A stretch of 64,000 nt of DNA from JBBQWT01 sp038210375 (GTDB lineage: Bacteria > Acidobacteriota > Terriglobia > Terriglobales > Acidobacteriaceae), in assembly GCA_038210375.1 (NCBI GenBank), contig JBBQWT010000002.1:163034-227033 (forward strand), read 5' to 3'. Below are positions 35,073 through 43,643 of this stretch, piece by piece. The notes under the pieces are model-generated. The model saw only the letters and a list, made by a program, of their open reading frames with translations, was not told the origin of the DNA and did not search any database. Position 1 is the stretch's first letter. Each line of letters starts with the position of its first letter. A program made the translations under genes and the position numbers.

Positions 35073-37544
35073 TCAAGCCTCCTGGGCTGCGGCCTTGTCT
35101 TCTCCCCAGACGCGGGCGAGGGTGGCTTGAATCTTTTGCTCGAAGCGGGCCACCAGTTTCCGGTTGGCGGCGATCAGCGCTTGCTCGGCTTCGATCTCGG
35201 CGACGATGACTTGCTGCGTGGCGACATCGTCTGGGATCGGAATGGGAATTCTGTTCAAAGCCTCCTGGTTGAGTTTTGGTTGTGCTGCGCCAGTGACGAA
35301 CTCCTCAATAGAAATGGAGTTGAGGTAAAACTCCACGAACTTCTGCGTGGCTGAACTACCAAATTTCAAAACGTGGGCGTGATTGTTGACCCAGCACTTT
35401 CCCGACGCGGAAAAGGCGATGGGCGTCGACCGGGCGAGCAGGTTTGCTCCATCTTCCGAGATAAGTAGGATGTCTTCGTCGAAGATAAAATCGGCAACGT
35501 AGTCAACGATGCCTGACGCGCCGTAATAAGGAACGGGGCCTTCTTTGCGGTCACCTTTGGTGATGGGCACGCGGCGGGAATCCAAATTCTCCCCAAGGCC
35601 GCCAAGTTCTCGTTTGGGCCAGTCGGGGTGGATGGGGATGTGGGGGCGGTAGTTGTCGAGGACGACGCGGGCGCCGTTGATGACTTTCTGGTAGCCCTCG
35701 ATCTCAGCCACGATCTCTTGCTGCACCTCCAGCAGCGGAAGTGGGATTTGAACGCTGCCAATCTCACTTAACCGCAACGAAGGGTAAGCTTGATCCGGGG
35801 TGATTAGGCGAGCATCCACTCTGCAAAGCAACCTAAACACATATTTTGGGGTTGCCTTTGACTCATTACAGATTATGCAAGCGAGGTGGCTTGAAACGTA
35901 AGCAGCTTCGCCCAAAATAGCTCTGTGATTCAGAAACGTCGAAGCCCCGCTCTTTGGAAATAAAAGGGTACCTATTGGAAACAGCCTTAGACGGAGTTCA
36001 TCAATTGCCTTCTGGTTTACTTTGTCAGTGCTTCCAATCAAGCAATCAGACAGGTGAACTCTGCCAACGTCTGAAGTACGGACGAATGGCATCGTTCCTC
36101 CAATAAAGAATTCATCCCCTTGAGGCGCTGAATTTCCAGCGGTAATCTCAGCGACATCTTGGAGCTGAACCAATTTAAAAATAGCCTTTTTGGTCGAATT
36201 TGTCCTGTAACGCTCTGCGCTAAGGTCGTACTGGCCGTTCGCTGCAATTTGCTGTTTCTTCACAATTAGACCCAGCGCGGGGTCAAGGGCAACGTTGGAC
36301 TGTTGACTTCTCAGGGAGCGTAAATAATCGGTAACTTCTGCTTTGACTTGTGTCAACTCTTCTCCAGCAGTTGCGCGGCGTTGCGCACCCAGGCCGAAAC
36401 CGTCGTTCGCGACTTTAAAGAACGCGATTGTCTCGCTTTGCTTCGCTACGGATTTATCAAGGATAAGGATGGACGTTTTAACGCCCGAGTAGGGATTGAA
36501 CACCCCTGCCGGAAGTGAAATGACCGCCACCAGCGAGTTACCGACCAGCATCTTGCGCAGCTCCTTATAGGCAATCTGGCTCTGGAAGATGATGCCTTCA
36601 GGGACGATGATCCCGGCGCGCCCGCCCGGCGTTAGATGCTCCGCCATATAATCCACAAACAACACCTCGCTGCGCTTGCTTTGCACCGAAAACCGCTTGT
36701 GCGGCTTGATGCCGCCCTTCGGCGACATGAACGGTGGGTTGGCTAGGATGACATCCGCGAAGTCGTTCCATTTGTTCTCGGAGGTCAGCGTGTCGTACTC
36801 ATAGATGTGCGGGTCGGTGAAGCCGTGGAGATACATGTTAACTAGGGATAGGCGCACCATGTCGGGCGAGATGTCATAACCCTTGAAGTTCTGTGCGAGG
36901 CGGCCCTTCTCGTCAGGGGTTAGGGTGCTACTCCCCTTGGCATCGACGTTAGCCCTAAGGATGTGCTTGTAGGATGAGATTAGGAATCCGGCAGTGCCAC
37001 ACGCCGGGTCCAGCACGGTCTCGGTCTTCTTTGGGTCGATGATCTCAACCATGAAATCTATGATGTGGCGGGGTGTTCGGAACTGCCCGGCTTCGCCCTG
37101 GGAGCCCAGCACCGAAAGCAGGTACTCGAACGCATCGCCCAGCCGCTCCGAATGGTCATAGGCAAATTCGTCGATGACCTTCAGGAAAATCTTCAGCGTT
37201 TCCGGGTCGCGGTAAGGCAGATAGGCATTCTTGAAAATGTCGCGGAAAAGCGGCGGGATACCGGCGTTCTCCGGCATCTTGCCTATCGCCTCAGCATACA
37301 GACTCAGTGTTTCGTGTCCGCCCAGGCCGGAACGCATCAACTTTGCCCAACCATAGCGCGCGAACTCGCCGGTGAAAAACTTGCGCTTGCCGCCAAGTTC
37401 CTCAGACTCGGCATCCATGTCGTCCATGAATTTATATATAAGGGCGATGGTGATCTGCTCGACCTGGGATTTTGGGTCGGGGACTTTGCCAACGAGAATG
37501 TCGCGGGCGGTGTCGATACGGCGCTTTGTGTCGGTGTCGAGCAT
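35073..37544 (-). CDS. hsdM: Type I restriction enzyme: fused methyltransferase (M) and specificity (S) subunits
   Basis: 823 residues. The N-terminal part is an N6-adenine methyltransferase: helical HsdM domain, SAM motif I DPACGTAGFL (179-188) and catalytic NPPF (269-272). From about residue 440 it continues as an HsdS-like region. Target-recognition domain 1 is FKLVQLQDVAEITAGNSAP, with a conserved helix around LLEVQQEIVAEIEGYQKVI. Domain 2 is WPKRELGGLGENLDSRR, with helix TQQVIVAEIEAEQALIAAN. M and S are usually separate genes. The fusion should both recognise a bipartite site and methylate it. It lies 8 nt after hsdR. Confidence 0.9.
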   Translation of the reverse strand: MLDTDTKRRIDTARDILVGKVPDPKSQVEQITIALIYKFMDDMDAESEELGGKRKFFTGEFARYGWAKLMRSGLGGHETLSLYAEAIGKMPENAGIPPLFRDIFKNAYLPYRDPETLKIFLKVIDEFAYDHSERLGDAFEYLLSVLGSQGEAGQFRTPRHIIDFMVEIIDPKKTETVLDPACGTAGFLISSYKHILRANVDAKGSSTLTPDEKGRLAQNFKGYDISPDMVRLSLVNMYLHGFTDPHIYEYDTLTSENKWNDFADVILANPPFMSPKGGIKPHKRFSVQSKRSEVLFVDYMAEHLTPGGRAGIIVPEGIIFQSQIAYKELRKMLVGNSLVAVISLPAGVFNPYSGVKTSILILDKSVAKQSETIAFFKVANDGFGLGAQRRATAGEELTQVKAEVTDYLRSLRSQQSNVALDPALGLIVKKQQIAANGQYDLSAERYRTNSTKKAIFKLVQLQDVAEITAGNSAPQGDEFFIGGTMPFVRTSDVGRVHLSDCLIGSTDKVNQKAIDELRLRLFPIGTLLFPKSGASTFLNHRAILGEAAYVSSHLACIICNESKATPKYVFRLLCRVDARLITPDQAYPSLRLSEIGSVQIPLPLLEVQQEIVAEIEGYQKVINGARVVLDNYRPHIPIHPDWPKRELGGLGENLDSRRVPITKGDRKEGPVPYYGASGIVDYVADFIFDEDILLISEDGANLLARSTPIAFSASGKCWVNNHAHVLKFGSSATQKFVEFYLNSISIEEFVTGAAQPKLNQEALNRIPIPIPDDVATQQVIVAEIEAEQALIAANRKLVARFEQKIQATLARVWGEDKAAAQEA

Positions 37545-37552
37545 GGGGTCCT

Positions 37553-40093
37553 CTAACTGGCGAACTGATTCAAGGGCACATAGTCCTTGATGTAACTGGG
37601 AACAATCGTGCGGTATTTCTCCGGCACCGCCTTCATGTCCCTACTTGAGAACACCGGATTGGTCGCCAGGTCGGTATATTGCTTGCTGTCGATGATGTGC
37701 CGAACCTGGTTGTCCGTCGCATAGGCTTTGAAATAGGTTTTGATCGCCGGAATCGCCACGGCATCCGCTGCCTCCGGCCTGTAATCCGCCACAAACTTGG
37801 CGAACTCCTCTTCCAGCAACTCGTCCTTCGATTTGAAGCGTGGGATGAGTCCGAAGATTTTCTCCAAAATCTCCCTTAGTCCTAGACGCCGATCCACGGC
37901 GGCGGCCTTCCGCAGCTTCTCCAGGGTGAAATAATCATTGGGCTTGTCGAACACCTCGCGGTTCACATAGTCGATGACCCGATCCCATTGACCGTTCTCT
38001 ACGGCGGCGGCGATGACCGGATTATCGCGAACGGCTTCCTCGAATTTCTCATAAAACATCCGGTCGATCTTCATTCCCTCAAGGCCGATCGTTTCCTCCT
38101 TGATCGTCGCGAGAATGTCCTGGCCCAGATGCTCGTATTTGCCACCCGCGACGGCCCCCGTCCCGCGGCCGTTGCCGTCGCCGCCCTGCACCTTCGGCTT
38201 CGGCAACTCGATCACCTGAGCGTAGTCGTAGCCTTCCTCGAAATATTCACAGTTCGCGAAAAAGTCGAAGAGCTTGAACGCCTTCTTTTGCGGCTCGTTG
38301 ACCGCTTCCCGCAGATCAGCGTCAAAAAGCTCTTCGCGAAAATCGTGCTTGCGAGTGCCGCGCCCCTTGATCTGGATAAAGTCGGTCGGTGAGAAAATCG
38401 GCCGGAACAGGCCGAGATTCAAGATGTCGGCGCAATCGTAGCCTGTGGTCATCATGCCGACCGTTACGCACACCCGCGCCTTGCTCGTCCGGTATGTCGG
38501 CAAAAAATTGGCCGAGCCCAGCAGGTTGTTGTTCGTGAAATTGATGGTCAGTTGCTGCGCGTCGGTGATTTGCGAGGTTACCTGCACGGCGAAATCAGAT
38601 TGGTATCTGCCTGGGAACATCATGTCGGACATCATGTTCAGTATCTGCACCAGCTTTGTGGCGTGATGCTGGCTGACGGCGAAGATGATCGACTTCCCAA
38701 TCTCTCCGCTGATCGGGTCGCGCAGCGCATTCTCCAAAAACGTTTTGCAGAACAACATATTGGTGGCTTCGGCGAAGAAACGTTTCTCGAACTCGCGCTG
38801 CTTGTAAACCTCCTTCTGGTCCTCGCCTTCCTCATCCTTGAACTCTACGACAAAACCATCCGAGGAAAGAAGCTGCGTCGTGATCTCGCTGCGGGCGTCG
38901 ACCACAGTAGGACTGACCAGGAAGCCGTCTTTCACCCCATCTAGCAGGGAGTAGCGAAAGGTCGGCTGCCCGTCTTCGCTGCCGAAAGTCCGATAGGTGT
39001 CGAGCAACAGCCGGCGCTCGAACTCGCGCGGGTCCTTGGTCATCCCCTTGTCGAATTTCTTCAGATAGTCGCGCGGCGTCGCGGTAAGGCCGAGCTTGTA
39101 GCCTATGAAATAATCGAACACAGCGCGGGCGTTGCCGCCGATGGAACGATGCGCTTCGTCCGAAATAACTAGGTCGAAATCGGTCGGTGAAAAAAGCTGC
39201 TGATATTTGTTGTTGAAGAGGAACGACTGAACCGTGCTGACGACTATTTCCGCCCGCCTCCAATCGTCGCGATGCTCTTTGAAGATGACCGTCTGGTAGT
39301 CGGCGGCGAGCTGCGCAACGAAGGCCTTCTTGGCCTGATCCTCCAGCTCTAGACGATCCACCAGGAACAGGATGCGCCGAGCATTTTCCGTCCGCAAGAA
39401 CAACTTGATGACGGCGGCGGCGGTTAACGTCTTCCCTGTGCCGGTCGCCATCTCGAAGAGAAAGCGATCCTTGCCGTCCTTCACGGCCCGTTGTAGGGCG
39501 TGAATCGCTCTCAACTGATAAGGCCGCAAAACTCGCAACTTATTGGCTTGGATATAGTCGGCTCGCTCCGCTTCGTTCTTCCAACCCGCTTCGCTCGCGT
39601 AGCTGGGCCTCTGTGTCAGCATGATGTAGTTGTCGCCGACCTCCTCATCGACGAGACGCTTCGGATCCGGGGCCATCTTCCGAAAGTCCATCACCGAATC
39701 CGGTGTGGGGAACGAGGTGATGAGGTAGGGATTGCCCCGGTCCAGGTCCCAAAAATAATGCAAATTGCCATTCGACATGATGACGAAACGGCAATTCTGC
39801 GATCGCGCATATTTGCGAACCTGCTCCTTGCCGACGAGCGGGTTCTTATCTTCCGCTTTGGCCTCAAGGACAATGACAGGGAATCCCCTGGAATCGAAGA
39901 GCAGGAAATCGATAAACCCCTTCGAGGTTTTCTCGAAGTCATTGCCGAGGGCATCCAGGTCTGCCGTCTTGATGGTCACGCTCGGTTCGAGCTGGACGTT
40001 GGCCGGCATGTTTCCGTCGCTAAAGAATCTCCAGCCAGCGGCTTCGAGCAGCTTGTTGATCTTTATGCGGGCTGTGGCTTCCTTATTCGGCAT
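37553..40093 (-). CDS. hsdR: Type I restriction enzyme, restriction/translocase subunit
   Basis: 846 residues. The N-terminal PD-(D/E)xK nuclease has D62, E77 and K79 (FIDFLLFD, VLEAKAED). The SF2 translocase motor has Walker A ATGTGKT (216-222), DEAHRS (312-317) and later helicase motifs (GLTATPRD, TGYDCADILNLG, IKGRGTRKHD). The C-terminal helical domain contacts the methylase. All catalytic motifs are intact, so an active nuclease is expected. It cuts DNA lacking the methylation set by the fused M-S protein. It follows a DUF5681 gene by 65 nt. Confidence 0.92.
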   Translation of the reverse strand: MPNKEATARIKINKLLEAAGWRFFSDGNMPANVQLEPSVTIKTADLDALGNDFEKTSKGFIDFLLFDSRGFPVIVLEAKAEDKNPLVGKEQVRKYARSQNCRFVIMSNGNLHYFWDLDRGNPYLITSFPTPDSVMDFRKMAPDPKRLVDEEVGDNYIMLTQRPSYASEAGWKNEAERADYIQANKLRVLRPYQLRAIHALQRAVKDGKDRFLFEMATGTGKTLTAAAVIKLFLRTENARRILFLVDRLELEDQAKKAFVAQLAADYQTVIFKEHRDDWRRAEIVVSTVQSFLFNNKYQQLFSPTDFDLVISDEAHRSIGGNARAVFDYFIGYKLGLTATPRDYLKKFDKGMTKDPREFERRLLLDTYRTFGSEDGQPTFRYSLLDGVKDGFLVSPTVVDARSEITTQLLSSDGFVVEFKDEEGEDQKEVYKQREFEKRFFAEATNMLFCKTFLENALRDPISGEIGKSIIFAVSQHHATKLVQILNMMSDMMFPGRYQSDFAVQVTSQITDAQQLTINFTNNNLLGSANFLPTYRTSKARVCVTVGMMTTGYDCADILNLGLFRPIFSPTDFIQIKGRGTRKHDFREELFDADLREAVNEPQKKAFKLFDFFANCEYFEEGYDYAQVIELPKPKVQGGDGNGRGTGAVAGGKYEHLGQDILATIKEETIGLEGMKIDRMFYEKFEEAVRDNPVIAAAVENGQWDRVIDYVNREVFDKPNDYFTLEKLRKAAAVDRRLGLREILEKIFGLIPRFKSKDELLEEEFAKFVADYRPEAADAVAIPAIKTYFKAYATDNQVRHIIDSKQYTDLATNPVFSSRDMKAVPEKYRTIVPSYIKDYVPLNQFAS

Positions 40094-40158
40094 TCCTATT
40101 CCTGTCGGTCTCTGCCCTGTTTTCGCATTGTTCGCGACGTAGTTGTCGGCCCGCAGGG

Positions 40159-40560
40159 TTAATGTCGAGGGTCGTTCGGACGGCTTAAATGATCCCGATC
40201 TTCATCCTGATTCACACGTTCCCGAGCACGCTGAAGTCGTTCGTAAAGAGTGAGATTAAAGTCGGTTGTCTCTTGAACTGTTTTGCAGACCTTGCCCTCG
40301 ATGCGGTCAGCCATTTCTCTGAGCAGCAAAATCGATTCCGTTTTTCCTGATAACACCGTTTTAATTACCGAGGCTTCGATCAGTTTGCAATTTTCTTCGT
40401 TAGCGAGAATCTTTTGATAAAGTTCCGTTATTGGCTTTTTCTTTGGCCTTCCGCCTGGGTTGCCGCTGCTCCCCGGCTTAAATTGCGTTGCTCTCCCCAC
40501 GTCGGGGGAAGGGCCTCGAAATCCTGTTTTTAGCCTGTTCTGTGGCATTGTTCTGCTCAA
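40159..40560 (-). CDS. DUF5681-domain protein
   Basis: 133 residues with the family signature FKPGSSGNPGGRPKKKP near residue 27, followed by helices (ITELYQKILANEENCKLIE, TESILLLREMADRIEGK). DUF5681 proteins are frequent in phages and islands, often near terminase or integration genes, with unknown function. Here it precedes hsdR by 65 nt on the same strand and may be first in the operon. Confidence 0.7.
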   Translation of the reverse strand: MSRTMPQNRLKTGFRGPSPDVGRATQFKPGSSGNPGGRPKKKPITELYQKILANEENCKLIEASVIKTVLSGKTESILLLREMADRIEGKVCKTVQETTDFNLTLYERLQRARERVNQDEDRDHLSRPNDPRH

Positions 40561-40663
40561 CCTTCGGGTCCAAACATCGCCGGGCGCGAGAAAGGTTGTT
40601 GGTTCATCTGTTCACCGTCGCCTCAATCAACAGCTTAGCACTAGCACTTCTTAACACTCTTTC

Positions 40664-41179
40664 TTAATTCGCCTGCAGAATCTCATCTGGGTCCCAGGGC
40701 GGGGTTCGGGGATACCCGCCAAAACAGCGCGCCCACGTACAAAGATACGTTCCCTCAGATCGGTATCGAAGGCCAGCGCAGCTACGGCACTGCCACCTTG
40801 TCCGGTGAACCCTCTTTTCAACCAATCCCCAAGCGTACAAATGGCGGCGAGGCCGGCCACAAACAGGGCACACCAGCAGCAGAAAGCTGCCGCCGAAGCG
40901 CGGAAGATGGCGTCTCACCAGCCCCAAATTCTCAATCGAGGTACCGCCGTTGCGAACAAGGGCCGCGACCATACCGTTCTGCTGGAATCTGAGCGTGAGG
41001 GACTCTTTGACTTCATCCTGATTCATCCAGTGCCAGGTCAGGTGGTGCGACTCGAAATCTTCTAGAGGGAAATTTATCATTTGCCCCACCACCCACGCCG
41101 GCAGCCGCGGTATGCTCTCACAGTTCACCCGAAAGCCCTCGAAGCGTTGTTGCCAGTCGCGCGGTTGTACCTGTTTCAC
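40664..41179 (-). CDS. Zinc-binding hypothetical protein of mobile elements
   Basis: 171 residues. Two CxxC knuckles, LLVCPVCGRPRRHLY and WQCRSCAGLRYRSEG, form a treble-clef or ribbon. The N-terminal half (MINFPLEDFESHHLTWHW) is unrecognised. The layout is like small proteins often seen in acidobacterial islands. On the same strand as the restriction operon but separated from it by 103 bp. Confidence 0.55.
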   Translation of the reverse strand: MKQVQPRDWQQRFEGFRVNCESIPRLPAWVVGQMINFPLEDFESHHLTWHWMNQDEVKESLTLRFQQNGMVAALVRNGGTSIENLGLVRRHLPRFGGSFLLLVCPVCGRPRRHLYAWGLVEKRVHRTRWQCRSCAGLRYRSEGTYLCTWARCFGGYPRTPPWDPDEILQAN

Positions 41180-41433
41180 CGTCTAATCCCCGTGGTTTTC
41201 AAAATTTTTCCAAAATCAAGCCGCGAGCCTGACCCCCTGAAATCAGGCCCCCCGGGGTGTTGCCACCCGGCACCCACTTTTTCACCCGCAACATTTAATG
41301 CGCCAAACCGAAAACCCTTTGTTTCCCTGGGCTTATTTCGCAGCCGCTTTCAAACAGCAGCAAAATTTACTTTCTGTCCGGTTTTAATGCTCTTCCTATC
41401 AACACGAACTGGCCTTCCCCGGTATGCCGCTGG

Positions 41434-41754
41434 CTAATCTCTCTGAGAGCTGATCGAGGATGATTGGGCGTGAGCTTCCTTTGCAGTCAGAACGTCGCTC
41501 TGGGGGTAGCGTGAAGCTTCACACGGGGATTCAGTGTCAGCCCGCAATGGCGCAACGTGCGACGCGACCGCCAGACCGCAGTGATCGCACCGAATCTTTC
41601 GCAACCATAAACGGAAACGCAGTTGCTCAGCCGCGCGTTTTTGTCGCACGCGCCGCCGTTTGTCATCCTTCAGGCACTGGGGATGGAATTGCATGCGCGC
41701 ACCTCCCGGCAGCGTTTTTCCACATCCTCGACAAAAGTATTCGACAAGATTCAC
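41434..41754 (-). CDS. Small Cys/His-rich hypothetical protein
   Basis: 106 residues with YFCRGCGKTLPGG and FHPQCLKDDKRRRVRQKR, then IRCDHCG. The first two elements look like a zinc finger followed by a basic helix, so nucleic-acid binding is possible. The C-terminus is low complexity. No family recognised. Confidence 0.5.
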   Translation of the reverse strand: MNLVEYFCRGCGKTLPGGARMQFHPQCLKDDKRRRVRQKRAAEQLRFRLWLRKIRCDHCGLAVASHVAPLRADTESPCEASRYPQSDVLTAKEAHAQSSSISSQRD

Positions 41755-42114
41755 TCTTCAGTTTCCCGCTCGGCGACTCATCTGCAATTCTCTTGAAGAT
41801 CGCTCTACAAAAACAAAAAAATGGCGCGACGCGTGAAAAACATTCTTAAGTTCTTGCTCTTACAAAGACCCGCAAACCCAACTCCAAAAGCACAAGGTCT
41901 TCCTTCAAACCCCTTCTTTACTAAGAATCTCTGTTATAAGAATGTTTTTAAGAATGTAGGGTTCTCCGGTAAGTGGTAATGTTCGGTTAAACTTGCGAAT
42001 TTACTGCGGGCAGAAATTGCTACTCTGCCTAGCAGTAGATACCTATCGGACTAGCAAATACTGCTTACACGCAGATCAGGGGGTGTACGCCAATTGGCTT
42101 CGCGAACCTTCCGC
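41755..42114. other. AT-rich region with iteron-like repeats
   Basis: 360 bp, clearly lower in GC than its surroundings. It holds four copies of TAAGAATG or close variants: 41841-41848 (inverted), 41922-41929, 41937-41944 and 41949-41956. It lies directly behind a winged-helix protein gene. It could be a replication origin or regulator-binding region of the element, by inference. Confidence 0.45.
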
Positions 42115-42558
42115 CTAATGATTGAATAATCCTGGCAGCCCGCGTACATCGGAATCCTTAATCGGCGTTATGAAAGGCTCTTCCTCGGCTGGCCCGGACG
42201 CCATTTCTTTTGGCACCCGTACAGATTTGCCCCGCTTCACCTCGCCTAAAAACACATTCCCCGTCCGGGGGTCTAAGATCGTGTACTCGAATTTGCCCCC
42301 GCAACCTTTACTAATTTGAATCAACCTATGCTCCACCAGTTTTGTTCTTGCGTCCCTCGAAGTGCGAGGCGCAACTCCGCAGCCTTCTCGAATTTCACTG
42401 TCTGTAAGAACGAACGACCGCTTACTCCGTCGTTGAGCTACATAGAGCAAGAACAAATACAGCACCACTTGCATGGGCTGTAGCTTCTTAACCATGCCGC
42501 AGTCAACCAGCACTTGCGGCACAAGAAAGAAGGGGCAATCTCCTAGTGGATTGGACAT
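42115..42558 (-). CDS. Winged-helix protein, possible replication initiator or regulator
   Basis: 147 residues. The central region has a winged-helix pattern: LQPMQVVLYLFLLYVAQRR, then LTDSEIREGCGVAPRTSR as a helix-turn-helix, then KLVEHRLIQISKGCGGKFEY as the wing. This resembles replication-initiator or DnaD/MarR-like domains in mobile elements. ATG 42558 is 17 nt after the AlpA-like stop; ATG 42615 would overlap it. The AT-rich repeat region lies just downstream. Confidence 0.55.
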   Translation of the reverse strand: MSNPLGDCPFFLVPQVLVDCGMVKKLQPMQVVLYLFLLYVAQRRSKRSFVLTDSEIREGCGVAPRTSRDARTKLVEHRLIQISKGCGGKFEYTILDPRTGNVFLGEVKRGKSVRVPKEMASGPAEEEPFITPIKDSDVRGLPGLFNH

Positions 42559-42574
42559 AGAGGCATCCCGAGAG

Positions 42575-42775
42575 TCAGCGTCGCACCTTAGCGCGACCCG
42601 GGGACTTCCCGCCATCCTCGATGACTTTTTGCAACTCGCTCTCGCGAATCATGGTGCGCCCGCCAACTTTCGTGCGCACCAACCGGCCCTGACTAAGCCA
42701 AGCATGCAGTGTCCACTTACTGATTCCACCCAGCTTTTTCGCGGCTTCTGGTACTGAAAGCAATACGTCTTCCAT
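42575..42775 (-). CDS. AlpA/excisionase-type MerR-like DNA-binding protein
   Basis: 66 residues. LLSVPEAAKKLGGISKWTL ... WLSQGRLVRTKVGGRTMIRE is the excisionase-type helix-turn-helix (HTH_17). Such proteins direct excision or control integrase expression in islands. ATG 42775 begins MEDVLLSVPEAAKK; an upstream start at 42790 is possible. It is divergent from the CGNR-like and recombinase genes, fitting joint control of excision from the shared 82-bp gap. Confidence 0.75.
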   Translation of the reverse strand: MEDVLLSVPEAAKKLGGISKWTLHAWLSQGRLVRTKVGGRTMIRESELQKVIEDGGKSPGRAKVRR

Positions 42776-42857
42776 CGAAAGCCCTCCCAACTCGGCTATG
42801 CCGAAGACCTATTCTGCAATAGACAACGTTACTATGACAGTGTATTGTAACTAGCGC

Positions 42858-43643
42858 ATGAACATACAAGCCCGTCAGTTACGCAAGAAGGACTTGCAAG
42901 AACTACGCAAAGCTCACGGGAGAGCCGGGGTGCATTTGACTTCGCGGCAAGAGTCAAGGGACATGGCCCACTTCATCGGTTTGATCATTTTGAAGAAATT
43001 GAATGAGCAACCTAATTCTGAGGCCGCGGAACGCGTCGCCCGCTTTATAGAACTTTTTAAAGAGGCGCTCGACTTGCACGAATCGTTTCGAGCGTTATTC
43101 AAATCCCGGGAAGAAATGGACTCTTTCCTTCTTGATCCACAATTCACTCAGTATGATTTTTCTCAACCCTTTTATCAGACCCAATGTAATTTCAGTTCTG
43201 TTGCTTTGGAGGAATCTAATGCCGCACTAAACGCTATTCTAAGGAAACTGCATAAATGCACTGCCCGTTACAAATGGCACCCGGTGATTCGACACCTAGG
43301 TTACGAAGTTTATAAGTTTGGCATCGTCCAAGACTGGGAAGTTCGCACACAAGAAGAAGAGTGGGAAAACCGAGCAATGGCAAGACTTTGTGGTGATAAT
43401 GGCGACGCTGTGGCCCGCATTCGCCGTTGCAAAATGTGCGAGAACTGGTTTTACGCGATCACCGATCACCAACAGTACTGTCGCGCTAAATGCCGCAAGA
43501 ATTTTGCATCGAGCAGTGAGCTATTTCGAGGGCGTCGCAGGGAATATATGCGCAGGTATCGGGAGAGCGAGCGCGAGAGGGATGGACGAGCCAAGGCACT
43601 AGCACGGCGCAGAGAGCAAAAGCGAATGAAAGCGAGGAGCTAA
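42858..43643 (+). CDS. CGNR-like zinc-finger protein, coupled to the recombinase
   Basis: 261 residues. A helical N-terminal region is followed by RRCKMCENWFYAITDHQQYC and RAKCRKNF, a CxxC...CxxxC zinc finger of CGNR type, then a highly basic tail (RRREYMRRYRESERERDG). DNA or RNA binding is likely. Its stop overlaps the recombinase ATG (TAATG), so the two are translated together and it may act in integration or excision. That link is inference. Confidence 0.65.
   Translation: MNIQARQLRKKDLQELRKAHGRAGVHLTSRQESRDMAHFIGLIILKKLNEQPNSEAAERVARFIELFKEALDLHESFRALFKSREEMDSFLLDPQFTQYDFSQPFYQTQCNFSSVALEESNAALNAILRKLHKCTARYKWHPVIRHLGYEVYKFGIVQDWEVRTQEEEWENRAMARLCGDNGDAVARIRRCKMCENWFYAITDHQQYCRAKCRKNFASSSELFRGRRREYMRRYRESERERDGRAKALARRREQKRMKARS

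Noticed and set aside
34251..35354. Plus-strand open frame of 367 residues opposite the HEPN-like and HsdS regions
   Set aside because: The minus-strand genes have family motifs and operon spacing. The plus frame has none.
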